From Acidaminobacterium chupaoyuni (lineage in GTDB: Bacteria; Bacillota; Clostridia; Oscillospirales; Butyricicoccaceae): a stretch of DNA of 64,000 nt. A program made the translations under genes and the position numbers. Position 1 is the stretch's first letter, and each line of letters opens with the position of its first letter. Shown one piece after another: positions 33,145 to 41,276 of the stretch. The notes under the pieces were generated by a model that saw only the letters and a list, made by a program, of their open reading frames with translations, made no database searches and was not told the DNA's origin. The stretch lies in assembly GCA_047936785.1 (NCBI GenBank), contig CP176394.1. One strand, written 5' to 3'.

Positions 33145-34205
33145 AGCATTTTCAGCATTTGATTAGCGATTTGGATAGACAAAAGCGGGGGAACAGCGTT
33201 GCCGATTTCAAGCTTTTTCATGCTGTCGGAACCGTAAAAGAGGTAATCATCCGGAAAACTTTGAAGCCTTGCACCCTCGCGGATACTCATTGCCCTGGAA
33301 TCTCTGGGATGAATGCATCTTGAAGAAGAAGGGCAGGCAAAATTTCGCGTGATGGTGGTGGAAGGCTTTTCCCACCAAAGCTTGGCATAAGTGTTGCCAT
33401 AGCCGCTTTTCGGGCGGATATCTTCGGGCAGATCATCTTTGCATTGCCCGTCTTTCAAAGCTTGCATGATTTTTATCAGATGAGCTCCGTTTTTGGGGGC
33501 TTTATGCTCGGTCAAACCGCCGGAATGACAACGGACGAATTTCAAGAAATCATTGTCTGGCTCTTTGAGATAAGAAGAAGCTTCTTCTCCGCTTTTTAAA
33601 ACGGGAAGATCAGAAAGCGCATCTTTTAAACTGACAAGCGGCAGCTTGTTTTCGCCATGAGTTTCGGCAGGATAAACATAAGGGCGGCGACCCAGAGAGC
33701 CTACAAGAATCACGCGCTCGCGGCGCTGGGGCACGCCATAGTTGACCGCGTCAAGGGTCTGATATTGAAGAGTATATCCGAGCTCTTTAAATTCTTCGCA
33801 AACTGTTTTGAAAAGCTTGCCATGGTTCATGCTTAATATGCCAACCACATTTTCAAAAATAAATGCTTTAGGTTTTAAAATAGACAGGACTCTTTTATAT
33901 TCAAGGAATAAATTTGCCCGTTGATCCAATTGACGTTTTCCTAAAGTGGAATAAGACTGGCAAGGGGGGCCGCCCACGACCAGATCAAGGCCGGAAGAGC
34001 CGGCCATCGATTTGAGAGAAGCTTCACTTAAGTCTCGAATATCGCAATGATACATTTTGACATGGGGATGGTTCAGGGAATAAGCGGCCGCAATATCTTT
34101 TTCAATTTCGTTCGCCGCAATGATTTCAAAGTTTTCATTGTTTGCAAAACCGTAGCTTAATCCGCCGACCCCGCAAAACAAATCTATCACATGATATTTT
34201 TTCAT
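33126..34205 (-). CDS. DNA (cytosine-5) methyltransferase of the type II system
   Basis: A 359-residue C5 methyltransferase with all main motifs in order: I DLFCGVGGLSYGF near residue 8, IV GGPPCQSYS with the catalytic Cys near 81, VI FENVVG near 117, VIII QRRERVILVG near 160 and X GNAVPPLL near 337. The target recognition region is between about 180 and 310. It should protect the host from the convergent nuclease gene. GGCGAG lies seven bases before the start. Its specificity cannot be read from sequence alone. Confidence 0.95.
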   Translation of the reverse strand: MKKYHVIDLFCGVGGLSYGFANNENFEIIAANEIEKDIAAAYSLNHPHVKMYHCDIRDLSEASLKSMAGSSGLDLVVGGPPCQSYSTLGKRQLDQRANLFLEYKRVLSILKPKAFIFENVVGILSMNHGKLFKTVCEEFKELGYTLQYQTLDAVNYGVPQRRERVILVGSLGRRPYVYPAETHGENKLPLVSLKDALSDLPVLKSGEEASSYLKEPDNDFLKFVRCHSGGLTEHKAPKNGAHLIKIMQALKDGQCKDDLPEDIRPKSGYGNTYAKLWWEKPSTTITRNFACPSSSRCIHPRDSRAMSIREGARLQSFPDDYLFYGSDSMKKLEIGNAVPPLLSIQIANQMLKMLKEEDH

Positions 34206-34527
34206 TAATTTTCTCGCCTTCGATAGGTAAGTTCAATTGATATGGATTTAAAGGTATTGATGCCCGCATCTGCTGTAAGGAATGATACAAAAATGCAGGC
34301 AGCAATACAATAACAGTATAGCATAGGCAGTTCGGAAACATCAACATTTTGATGCGTGAAAACACGCGCTGCTGTTTTGAGCCGAGGCCGTTCAGGCCAT
34401 ACAATAACAGCAAAATAAAAAGGAAACGATCTTTTAAATGATCTCTGAAAATATAGCTTTTTTCATCATAAAAAACGATGTTTATACAAATAATCTTGCG
34501 TCGAGTATATCACAGAGTTGGACATAG
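34206..34527. other. Intergenic stretch between methyltransferase and tRNA-Arg
   Basis: No gene is supported. It contains the methyltransferase promoter and a 12-base direct repeat ATACAATAACAG at about 34305 and 34400. Confidence 0.45.
34315..34344 (-). promoter_or_regulatory. Candidate methyltransferase promoter
   Basis: On the minus strand TTGATG (34339-34344), 18 bases, TATACT (34315-34320). Confidence 0.5.
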
Positions 34528-34563
34528 AAAAAGCCATACCCCCCTTGACGGAAGATATGGCTT
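34528..34563 (-). terminator. Terminator of tRNA-Arg
   Basis: On the minus strand AAAGCCATATC pairs with GGTATGGCTTT and is followed by T residues, immediately after the CCA end. Confidence 0.75.
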
Positions 34564-34640
34564 TGGTACGCCCGGTGCGATTCGAACGCATGGCCTTTGG
34601 AGTCGGAGTCCAACGCTCTATCCAGCTGAGCTACGGGCGC
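34564..34640 (-). tRNA. tRNA-Arg (anticodon CCG)
   Basis: A 77-base cloverleaf with encoded CCA. Acceptor GCGCCCG pairs with CGGGCGT (one G-U); the D arm contains AGCTCAGCTGGATAGAGC; anticodon stem TTGGA/TCCAA holds loop CTCCGAC, anticodon CCG; the T arm contains GTTCGAATC. Confidence 0.96.
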
Positions 34641-34656
34641 ATATGGAACGGTTAAT

Positions 34657-34685
34657 ACTATACCATATTGAGAAATAAAAGTAAA
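34657..34685 (-). promoter_or_regulatory. Promoter of tRNA-Arg
   Basis: On the minus strand TTTACT (34680-34685), 17 bases, TATAGT (34657-34662). Confidence 0.65.
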
Positions 34686-34732
34686 GGATAGAATTTGCCC
34701 CGAAATTTTGCGGGGGTGAACTTTTGTTATGT

Positions 34733-34760
34733 TTGCAATGCGTGAAAATTGTGATATAAT
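34733..34760 (+). promoter_or_regulatory. Promoter of divIVA-like/fumarase genes, in palindrome
   Basis: TTGCAA (34733-34738), 16 bases, TATAAT (34755-34760). The -10 box is the left end of the palindrome at 34755-34780. Confidence 0.6.
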
Positions 34761-34815
34761 AACCGCAAGCGGTCATTATATGCGCAGCATTCGCGATAGA
34801 ATAAACCGCAAGCTA
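34755..34815 (+). repeat. Degenerate copy of the palindromic repeat family
   Basis: TATAATAACCGC (34755-34766) and GCGGTCATTATA (34769-34780) form a 12-bp inverted repeat with one mismatch. It is followed by GCATTCGCG and a second, weaker palindrome AGAATAAACCGC/AAGCTATTCT, matching the order of elements in the 89-bp array. Confidence 0.6.
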
Positions 34816-34909
34816 TTCTTTATTAAAAAGAATGGCCGAACCGCTTTATCGCTCAGAACATCCGCGTGAAAGAAGAGAAAACATCAAAAGTTGCTATTGG
34901 GGGCAGGTC

Positions 34910-35611
34910 ATGGGAAAACTTTTTAAAACTTCGATATTCGGTGGCTTTCGCAAAAAAGAGGTTATTGAATATCTTGAAAAGCAAACGGATGACCATCGCC
35001 GTGAGTTGGATCTTTTAAATGAGAATGTCAACCGTTATCAAAAAGACGGCGCGAATTTTCAACAGGAACTGGATGAGCGCGATGCCAAAATCGATGGCCT
35101 GCAGCAGGAACTGCGGGCTTTGCATGAAGCTGCCGAAGAGCAGCGCAGGCAAGCCGAACAGGCCATTCAACAGGCAGAAGCAAGCGCGGCCGAAGCGGAA
35201 AAAATTGCTCGGGAATATCGCGATCTGAAAGAATATATTGCCGATATTGAGCTTTCCGCCTATAAACGGGCCAAAGAAGTTCAGGAAGAAGCCGCTCGCC
35301 ATGCCCGCGAGGTGACCAAAACCATTCAAACAGCGGGTGAGAACATGAGCCCGGTGGCGGTGGAAGCCCGCGAAAAGGTGCAGCTGGCCGAAGAAGCTTT
35401 CGGCGGTTTTAAAGAGCGCATCGCTTCCATTACCAACGAAATCGATGAATTGGTGAAAACTATTCACGACATCGAAGAAAAGAACCTGCAAAGCGAAAAG
35501 AAAATGGAACCTATACCGGTTGAGCCGCCGAAAAATAACCCGCAAGGTGAACGGCTGCGCTCTATCCAAGAGATATTAGACCGGGTAAAAAATATTGGAG
35601 AGAAGATGTAA
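34910..35611 (+). CDS. DivIVA-like coiled-coil protein
   Basis: A 233-residue protein. The N terminus FKTSIFGGFRKKEVIEYLEKQ resembles the DivIVA membrane-binding and polar-targeting motif. A long coiled coil rich in Glu, Gln and Ala covers about 25-215, with one break near 105-115 (EYIADIELSAYKRAK). It is probably involved in division-site or pole organisation. The start at 34910 has GGGGGCAGG just upstream; the frame is open to 34832 without a ribosome site. The next gene starts three bases after its stop. Confidence 0.7.
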   Translation: MGKLFKTSIFGGFRKKEVIEYLEKQTDDHRRELDLLNENVNRYQKDGANFQQELDERDAKIDGLQQELRALHEAAEEQRRQAEQAIQQAEASAAEAEKIAREYRDLKEYIADIELSAYKRAKEVQEEAARHAREVTKTIQTAGENMSPVAVEAREKVQLAEEAFGGFKERIASITNEIDELVKTIHDIEEKNLQSEKKMEPIPVEPPKNNPQGERLRSIQEILDRVKNIGEKM

Positions 35612-35614
35612 CTT

Positions 35615-36169
35615 ATGAAAGAATTTAAATTAAACACCTCTGAATTGCGCCAATATGCCGAAGAGATCCATGCGGGCGATATGATCACCCTGAGCGGAAC
35701 CATCTATACGGCTCGCGATGCGGCGCATAAACGCCTTTTCCAGCTGCTTGATGAAGGCAAAGAACTGCCTTTAGATATTAAAGACGCCGTGATCTATTAT
35801 GCCGGCCCCACCGCGGCAAAGCCGGGCGAGATCATCGGCAGCGTAGGCCCCACAACTTCCGGCCGTATGGATCCGTTTGCTCCCAGATTGCTGGATATGG
35901 GCCTTGCGGCGATGATCGGCAAAGGCGGCCGTTCCGCACCGGTGGTCGATGCTATCAAGAGAAACAAAGCGATCTATTTCTGCGCCATCGGCGGCGCGGG
36001 CGCGGCCATTTCCGGCTGTGTGAAAAAGCTGGATGTCATCGCATTTGAAGAACTGGGCTGCGAATCGATGAAGCGCCTGGAAATCGAAAATATGCCTGTT
36101 GTCTGCACGATCGATTGCCATGGCGGCAATGTTTTTGAAGAAGGCAGAGCCGCTTACGAAGTGAAATAA
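35615..36169 (+). CDS. fumB: Fumarate hydratase class I, beta subunit
   Basis: A 184-residue protein equal to the C-terminal part of class I iron-sulphur fumarases and tartrate dehydratases. Signatures are GDMITLSGTIYTARDAAHKR near residue 22, YYAGPTAAKPGEIIGSVGPTTSGRMD (about 60-85, given as two motifs in the family) and GKGGRS near 103. It interconverts fumarate and malate only together with an alpha subunit carrying the cluster ligands. No alpha-subunit gene is adjacent: a DivIVA-like gene lies just upstream and xpt downstream. The symbol is for the beta subunit type. Confidence 0.9.
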   Translation: MKEFKLNTSELRQYAEEIHAGDMITLSGTIYTARDAAHKRLFQLLDEGKELPLDIKDAVIYYAGPTAAKPGEIIGSVGPTTSGRMDPFAPRLLDMGLAAMIGKGGRSAPVVDAIKRNKAIYFCAIGGAGAAISGCVKKLDVIAFEELGCESMKRLEIENMPVVCTIDCHGGNVFEEGRAAYEVK

Positions 36170-36186
36170 GCAAAAATGTTTTGAAT

Positions 36187-36232
36187 GGCCGGCACGGCCT
36201 GATTTACCGCGCCGGCTATTTCTTTCTTTTTA
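36187..36232 (+). terminator. Terminator after fumarase subunit
   Basis: GGCCGGC pairs with GCCGGCT around a 17-base loop and is followed by TTTCTTTCTTTTT. Confidence 0.7.
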
Positions 36233-36306
36233 TCAAGGCTGCGGGCGGCCATTCCGCTCAAATATAAAATCGATTTTAAAATAGATAGCTAAAGGGGTTT
36301 AAAGCT

Positions 36307-36888
36307 ATGGAGCTGTTAAAACAGGCAATTTGTCAAAGGGGAAAAGTGAAAGGCGCAGATGTTTTAAAGGTGGATACTTTTTTGAACCATCAGCTGGATA
36401 TCACGCTTTTAAATGAAATCGGCGAAGAATTCGCGCGGCGCTTTGCGGGCCTCGGCGTGAATAAAATTTTGACCATCGAAGCTTCTGGCATCGCCATCGC
36501 GGCCATCACAGCGCAGCATTTCAACAATGTTCCCGTGGTTTTCGCAAAGAAAGCAAAATCTAAAAATTTAGATGGCGAACTGCTGACGACAAAAATCACT
36601 TCATTCACTCATGATTACACTTATGATGTGACGGTTGCCAAAAAGTTTTTAAACCCCGGCGATCGCGTTTTGATTCTGGATGATTTTCTGGCCAAGGGCA
36701 ATGCGCTGCTGGGCCTGATCGATTTGGTGGAACAATCGGGTGCCGAACTGGTGGGCTGCGGCATCGTGATCGAAAAATCGTTTGATATCGGCGCCTGCCT
36801 CGTGCGTTCCCGCGGGGTGAAAGTGGAATCTCTGGCGCAGATCGAAAAGATGAACGAACATGAGATCATCTTCAAAGATGAACAATAA
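36307..36888 (+). CDS. xpt: Xanthine phosphoribosyltransferase
   Basis: A 193-residue purine salvage enzyme making XMP from xanthine and PRPP. Visible are VDTFLNHQLD near residue 20, ILTIEASGIAIA near 57 and the PRPP loop VLILDDFLAKGNAL near 122. Unlike Bacillus xpt, I see no purine riboswitch in its 135-base leader, and no xanthine permease follows. GGGG lies before the start. Confidence 0.95.
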   Translation: MELLKQAICQRGKVKGADVLKVDTFLNHQLDITLLNEIGEEFARRFAGLGVNKILTIEASGIAIAAITAQHFNNVPVVFAKKAKSKNLDGELLTTKITSFTHDYTYDVTVAKKFLNPGDRVLILDDFLAKGNALLGLIDLVEQSGAELVGCGIVIEKSFDIGACLVRSRGVKVESLAQIEKMNEHEIIFKDEQ

Positions 36889-37012
36889 AAAATCATTTTA
36901 AATTAAAAACGCACTTTTTGAGCAGATTATTTCCAATAAAATGATATAAAATAAAAACAAAAAATCATTTTAAAAAATAATATTGATTATTTTTCTGTGG
37001 AAGAATAAGATT
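36889..37012. other. AT-rich spacer after xpt
   Basis: Very AT-rich, with a 16-base direct repeat AAAAAATCATTTTAAA at 36887-36902 and 36959-36974. No gene is visible. Confidence 0.5.
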
Positions 37013-37044
37013 AAGCCTATCAGTAATTGCTGGTAGGCTTTTTG
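37013..37044 (+). terminator. Terminator after xpt
   Basis: AAGCCTATCAG pairs with CTGGTAGGCTT and is followed by TTT. Confidence 0.7.
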
Positions 37045-37128
37045 ATATGTCACGCTGAAACAAAAGAAAAAACGGCGATAGAAAAAGAGCCTTGCGGCAA
37101 GGATCAATTTAACGAATGAGGTGGAACG

Positions 37129-39228
37129 ATGGAAGAAAAAAACATTTCAATTTCAGAGATCTATGCGGAAAATGTGTTTAACGATGAATCTATGCGCAAA
37201 TATTTGCCGGTGAATATTTATAAGCAGCTGCGCCAAACCATCGACAGCAGCAACCCTTTGGATTCTTCCATCGCCGATCATGTGGCAAACGGCATGCGGC
37301 TTTGGGCCATGGAAAAGGGCGCGACCCATTACACCCATTGGTTCCAGCCCATGACAGGGTTCACGGCTGAAAAGCATGATTCCTTTTTAAACCCCATTCC
37401 CGATGGCAGCACGATGATGACATTTTCGGGCAAAGAGCTGATCCGCGGGGAATCTGATGCTTCCAGTTTTCCTTCCGGAGGTCTGCGCGCCACTTTTGAA
37501 GCACGAGGCTATACCGCTTGGGATTGCACCTCGCCCGCATTTGTGAAAGACAAAACTTTATATATTCCCACATGCTTCTGCTCGTTCAACGGCGAGATCT
37601 TGGATAAGAAAACGCCGCTTTTGCGCTCGATGGAAGCGCTTTCGCAGCAGGCGGTCAGAGTTCTGCATCTGCTGGGCAAAAAAGATGTCAACCGCGTGGT
37701 GGCCATGGCGGGCGCCGAGCAGGAATATTTTTTGGTGGATAAAGAACTTTTCGATAAGCGTCTGGATCTGATGCTTTGCGACCGCACCCTGTTTGGGGCA
37801 AAGCCCCCCAAGGGGCAGGAAATGGATCGCCATTATTACGGCAACATCAAAGAGCGCGTGATGGATTTTATGCGCGAGCTGGATCTGGAGCTGTGGCGCT
37901 TGGGTGTGCCGGCCAAAACCGAGCATAACGAAGCCGCACCTGCCCAGCATGAATTGGCCGCCGTTTATACCACGGCGAATATCGCCTGTGATAATAACCA
38001 ACTGATCATGGAAACCATGAAAAAGGTGGCGCTGCGCAAAAATTTGGTCTGCCTGCTGCATGAAAAGCCCTTTGCCGGCGTGAACGGAAGCGGCAAACAC
38101 AACAACTGGTCGCTGAATGTCAACGGCAAGAGTTTGTTTGATCCGGGCAAGACCCCGGCGGAAAACGCCCAGTTCTTATTGTTCATGTGCGCCGTGATCT
38201 GGGCGGTGGATGAATATGCCGAATTGCTGCGCGCATCCATCGCGTGCCCCGGCAATGACCATCGCTTGGGCGGGCATGAGGCCCCGCCGCCCATTATTTC
38301 GGTTTTTCTGGGGGATGGGCTGACGGATATTCTGGAAGAGATCGAAACCGGGCGCCCTTCGCCGATGCGTGAAGGCGGCAAGCTGGAAATCGGCGTCAAC
38401 ACCATTCCCTGGCTGCCACGCGATACTTCCGATCGGAACAGGACTTCGCCGTTTGCGTTTACAGGCAAAAAGTTTGAATTCCGCATGGTTGGTTCTTCGG
38501 TGAGCATTGCGGGCTGCAACAATGCCCTCAACACCGCGGTGGCCGAAACTTTGCGCCGCATCGCTGATCGTTTGGAAGAGACGGAAGACCGCAGCGCCTG
38601 CGTTCGTGAACTGGTGCGTGAAATCTATCACGAGCATAAGCGCGTTATTTTCAACGGCAACAACTACAGCAGAGAATGGGTGGAGGAAGCAGAGCGCCGG
38701 GGGCTGCCCTGCGCCAGATCCAGCGTAGAAGCTTCCAAAGGGCTGATCGCCCCCAAAAGCGTCGAAGTTTTCGGAAGACACAATGTGTTCCAGCAGAAAG
38801 AACTGGAAGCCCGCTATGAGATCCGTCAGGAGACCTATAACAAAACCATCGATCTGGAATCGGCGACTATGCTTGAAATGGCCAGAAAACAAATCATTCC
38901 CTCTGTGATCGCCTACAGCAAGTTTTTGGCAGACAGCGTGAACGCCATCAAAGAAACAGGCCTTGCGGTGGATATGTCGCTGCAGACCACATCCCTGAAA
39001 GATGTGGCGGCGCTGGGCGCGCAGCTGAAAACAGCGGTAACCAAGCTGGAAAAAACAGCGGAAAAGGCTCATACCGTGGGGGATATCACCGAAAAAGCAG
39101 AATATTATCGCGATAAAGTTTGTGCTTCCATGGCGGCCCTGCGTGATGTGGCCGATAAACTGGAAGTGGTCATGGGCAGCGAATATTGGCCCATCCCAAC
39201 ATATTCCGATCTGCTCTTCCGCATCTAA
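37129..39228 (+). CDS. glnN: Glutamine synthetase type III
   Basis: A 699-residue cytoplasmic enzyme of the large GSIII type, which makes glutamine from glutamate, ammonia and ATP. The N-terminal region reads MRLWAMEKGATHYTHWFQP, PSGGLRATFEARGYTAWD is near residue 110, GAEQEYFLVD near 195, KTEHNEAAPAQHE near 263 and NDHRLGGHEAPP near 375. GAGGTGG precedes the start. It stands alone between two terminators, with no glnK or glnR-type gene next to it. Confidence 0.96.
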   Translation: MEEKNISISEIYAENVFNDESMRKYLPVNIYKQLRQTIDSSNPLDSSIADHVANGMRLWAMEKGATHYTHWFQPMTGFTAEKHDSFLNPIPDGSTMMTFSGKELIRGESDASSFPSGGLRATFEARGYTAWDCTSPAFVKDKTLYIPTCFCSFNGEILDKKTPLLRSMEALSQQAVRVLHLLGKKDVNRVVAMAGAEQEYFLVDKELFDKRLDLMLCDRTLFGAKPPKGQEMDRHYYGNIKERVMDFMRELDLELWRLGVPAKTEHNEAAPAQHELAAVYTTANIACDNNQLIMETMKKVALRKNLVCLLHEKPFAGVNGSGKHNNWSLNVNGKSLFDPGKTPAENAQFLLFMCAVIWAVDEYAELLRASIACPGNDHRLGGHEAPPPIISVFLGDGLTDILEEIETGRPSPMREGGKLEIGVNTIPWLPRDTSDRNRTSPFAFTGKKFEFRMVGSSVSIAGCNNALNTAVAETLRRIADRLEETEDRSACVRELVREIYHEHKRVIFNGNNYSREWVEEAERRGLPCARSSVEASKGLIAPKSVEVFGRHNVFQQKELEARYEIRQETYNKTIDLESATMLEMARKQIIPSVIAYSKFLADSVNAIKETGLAVDMSLQTTSLKDVAALGAQLKTAVTKLEKTAEKAHTVGDITEKAEYYRDKVCASMAALRDVADKLEVVMGSEYWPIPTYSDLLFRI

Positions 39229-39255
39229 GCGTCATCACACGCTGAAATAGAAAAA

Positions 39256-39300
39256 AGCCCGCAGCGGCCAAAAGGGCCGCTGCGGACTTACTTATTTTTT
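39256..39300 (+). terminator. Terminator of glnN
   Basis: CCGCAGCGGCC pairs with GGCCGCTGCGG (39259-39269, 39275-39285), followed by a T-rich tail. Confidence 0.8.
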
Positions 39301-39330
39301 AGTGATTGCCTATGGTATTCAAAAGGGCGG

Positions 39331-39951
39331 TTATCTTTGCAGGTAGCCTTTTTGAATGGAATCTTCGATCACAAATTCAACAAAAGGCCATAAATCGGGC
39401 GCGCCTTTTTTTACGCTGTTAAGGCGCTCATAAACCTGCGCGCTGTGAACATTGCCTTCTTTCCAAGTGTGGCCCTGGGTCAGATAATTGTTGATGAAAG
39501 GCTGAAGGCAATCGATGGCGGCGGCATAGACCGCGTCTGAGGTTTCGCGGGCATCGAATTCTTCCCAAAGCTTGCGATATTCCACGCCCTGATCTTCGGG
39601 CAGCAGGGCAAACAGCCTGTCTGCGGCGGCGGTTTCGCGGGCCAGCTTGTCTTCATTGCCCTTCACATCATAGGCAAAGGTATCACCGGCATAAATTTCG
39701 ATCAGGTCATGGACCAAAGCCATTTTTAAGACCCGGCTTAAATTCACATTGTGGCAATCGGAATATTCATAAAGCACCATCGCCATCAAAGCGAAATGCC
39801 AGCTGTGTTCCGCATCGTTTTCACGCCGTGAACCATCGACTAAAAGAGTTCGGCGCAAAATATTTTTCATGGCGTCGACTTCTGTTAAAAAAGAAAGCTG
39901 CTGTAAAAAACGCGTGTTTTTAAGGTCAAGGCTAAGGCCCGTCATATCCAT
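39331..39951 (-). CDS. HD-domain hydrolase (5'-deoxynucleotidase YfbR-like)
   Basis: A 206-residue metal-dependent phosphohydrolase. HD-domain residues are His in NDAEHSWHFALMA near residue 43, the HD pair in ALVHDLIEIYAGD near 77 and a later Asp in AAAIDCLQPF near 145. The family includes nucleoside 5'-monophosphatases. The start at 39951 is set by AGGAGG eight bases upstream. It follows the HAD phosphatase gene by 56 bases on the same strand, probably as one transcript. Confidence 0.85.
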   Translation of the reverse strand: MDMTGLSLDLKNTRFLQQLSFLTEVDAMKNILRRTLLVDGSRRENDAEHSWHFALMAMVLYEYSDCHNVNLSRVLKMALVHDLIEIYAGDTFAYDVKGNEDKLARETAAADRLFALLPEDQGVEYRKLWEEFDARETSDAVYAAAIDCLQPFINNYLTQGHTWKEGNVHSAQVYERLNSVKKGAPDLWPFVEFVIEDSIQKGYLQR

Positions 39952-40007
39952 TTCTCTATCCTCCTGCGCAAAACGCAAAGTCAGTTTACATGAATTGCGA
40001 AGAAAAG

Positions 40008-40670
40008 TCAAATTGCTGAACGATTTAAAATGAAATCGCCCAGATCGCCGGGCGTTTCCGCCAGATAAACATGGGGGCATGCTTCCAGCTCGCGGCGGTC
40101 GCCAAAGCCATATAACACGCCGGCGCCGCTGATATGGAACGCGGCAGCGCCGTTGAGATCATAATGGCGGTCGCCCACCATCAAAACCTGGGTGCGGTCG
40201 GTGATGCCCGATTTTTCAAACAGATATTCCAGCACAGCTTCTTTAGAAGAGCGGCGGTCATCGGGCGAAGCGCCGGCGGCATAAGTGAAAAACGGCGCCA
40301 GCTGATAGCGTTCTAAAATGGCGCGGGCAAATTTTTCGGGCTTCGAGGTGGCGAGATAAAGCTTTACATCCCGCTGATGCAGGCGCTTAAGAAGCTGGGG
40401 GATGCCTTCATAAACGCGTGATTCCCAAATGCCGATGGGTTCATAGCGCTGGCGGTAAATGGCCACGGCTTTGTTGGCCTTTTCGGGGGAAAACCCAAAC
40501 AGATCGCGAAAAGAATCGAACAGGGGAGGGCCGATCACCGGCGCCAGCTGCTGATCTGAAACTTCTGTGATGCCGAAATGATTCAGCGCATAGCGAAAAC
40601 ATTGGTAGATCCCTTCGGCGGAATCGATCAGCGTTCCATCTAAATCGAAAAAAATATGTTGATAAGTCAT
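40008..40670 (-). CDS. HAD-family phosphatase (phosphoglycolate phosphatase-like)
   Basis: A 220-residue haloacid dehalogenase phosphatase. Motif I is FFDLDGTLIDS at residue 7-17 with the nucleophilic Asp, motif II LATSKP near 107, the Lys in SSKEAVLEY and motif IV VGDRHYDLNGA near 165. A helical cap lies at about 18-85. The exact substrate is unknown; small phosphorylated metabolites are typical. Promoter at 40701-40728. Confidence 0.9.
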   Translation of the reverse strand: MTYQHIFFDLDGTLIDSAEGIYQCFRYALNHFGITEVSDQQLAPVIGPPLFDSFRDLFGFSPEKANKAVAIYRQRYEPIGIWESRVYEGIPQLLKRLHQRDVKLYLATSKPEKFARAILERYQLAPFFTYAAGASPDDRRSSKEAVLEYLFEKSGITDRTQVLMVGDRHYDLNGAAAFHISGAGVLYGFGDRRELEACPHVYLAETPGDLGDFILNRSAI

Positions 40671-40700
40671 GGTTTCATCCTTTGATTTATGATGAAATAA

Positions 40701-40728
40701 GTATTACATAGAAACGGATGCGCGTCAA
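40701..40728 (-). promoter_or_regulatory. Promoter of HAD-HD operon
   Basis: On the minus strand TTGACG (40723-40728), 16 bases, TAATAC (40701-40706). Confidence 0.55.
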
Positions 40729-40734
40729 TAAAAT

Positions 40735-40772
40735 ACGGCAAAAGGCCTTGTTTTAATAAGCCTTTTGCCGTA
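40735..40772 (-). terminator. Terminator of DUF1540 gene
   Basis: ACGGCAAAAGGCCTT (40735-40749) pairs with AAGCCTTTTGCCGT (40758-40771). Confidence 0.75.
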
Positions 40773-40791
40773 TCGGTTAAAAAAAGAAAAA

Positions 40792-41112
40792 TTATGCGCG
40801 AAGCTTAAAGCTGGAACATTCGGTCTGGCTGGAATGATCGGCGCCGTTGCCCATCACCGTGATGCGCGAAGCGGAGCATTTGCCGTTTTCATGGAACTGG
40901 CAATTATCCGCTGTGCAATTGATTTCGCTTTGTTCGATATGAACCTGGCCGCCCACCACATTCGTTGCGCCGGAATTTTGCTTGCAGAAAGAATCACAGC
41001 AGGTTTCGCGGCAGTCGCAGGCATTGCTGCCATTGACATTTACGCTGCTCAGGCAGCAGCCGCCCGCCGCATTGTTCGCGCAGTTGGAAACGCCGCATTG
41101 CAGATTGGTCAT
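40792..41112 (-). CDS. DUF1540 cysteine-rich protein, two copies
   Basis: A 106-residue protein with twelve cysteines in two DUF1540 modules: residues about 4-45 (CGVSNCANNAAGGCC and CDCRETCCDSFC) and about 65-100 (INCTADNCQFHENGKCSA and ECSSF). Such small Cys-rich proteins are common in spore-forming Clostridia and may bind metal; function is unknown. The start at 41112 has GGAGG seven bases upstream. Confidence 0.88.
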   Translation of the reverse strand: MTNLQCGVSNCANNAAGGCCLSSVNVNGSNACDCRETCCDSFCKQNSGATNVVGGQVHIEQSEINCTADNCQFHENGKCSASRITVMGNGADHSSQTECSSFKLRA

Positions 41113-41230
41113 GAAAAATCCTCCTTCACCATTCAAAAAAGTTTGTTGCGAAAACTATTCTGCGCGATTTTTTTGCTTTTATTCCATAGAAAGATTGACC
41201 GGAGCGAAAAAATATGATAAGCTGATAAAG

Positions 41231-41259
41231 CTTTGAAAATCAAAGTTTGAAAATCAAAC
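41231..41259. promoter_or_regulatory. Twin FabT-like operators
   Basis: CTTTGA-AAA-TCAAAG (41231-41245) and GTTTGA-AAA-TCAAAC (41245-41259) are two back-to-back inverted repeats just before the MarR ribosome site. TTTGA-N3-TCAAA is the known recognition pattern of FabT, a MarR regulator of fatty-acid synthesis. Confidence 0.7.
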
Positions 41260-41276
41260 TATTCGGGAGGCACATC

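Noticed and set aside
34135..34413. 92-residue minus-strand frame before the methyltransferase as a controller protein
   Set aside because: No helix-turn-helix, no ribosome site, and it overlaps the methyltransferase start in another frame.
36170..36306. Purine riboswitch before xpt
   Set aside because: Expected in Bacillus-type xpt, but the core elements of the guanine aptamer are not present in the 135-base leader, which holds the fumarase terminator.
36887..36974. 16-base direct repeat AAAAAATCATTTTAAA after xpt as a possible att site
   Set aside because: The sequence is low-complexity AT-rich, and there is no integrase or mobile gene between or around the copies.
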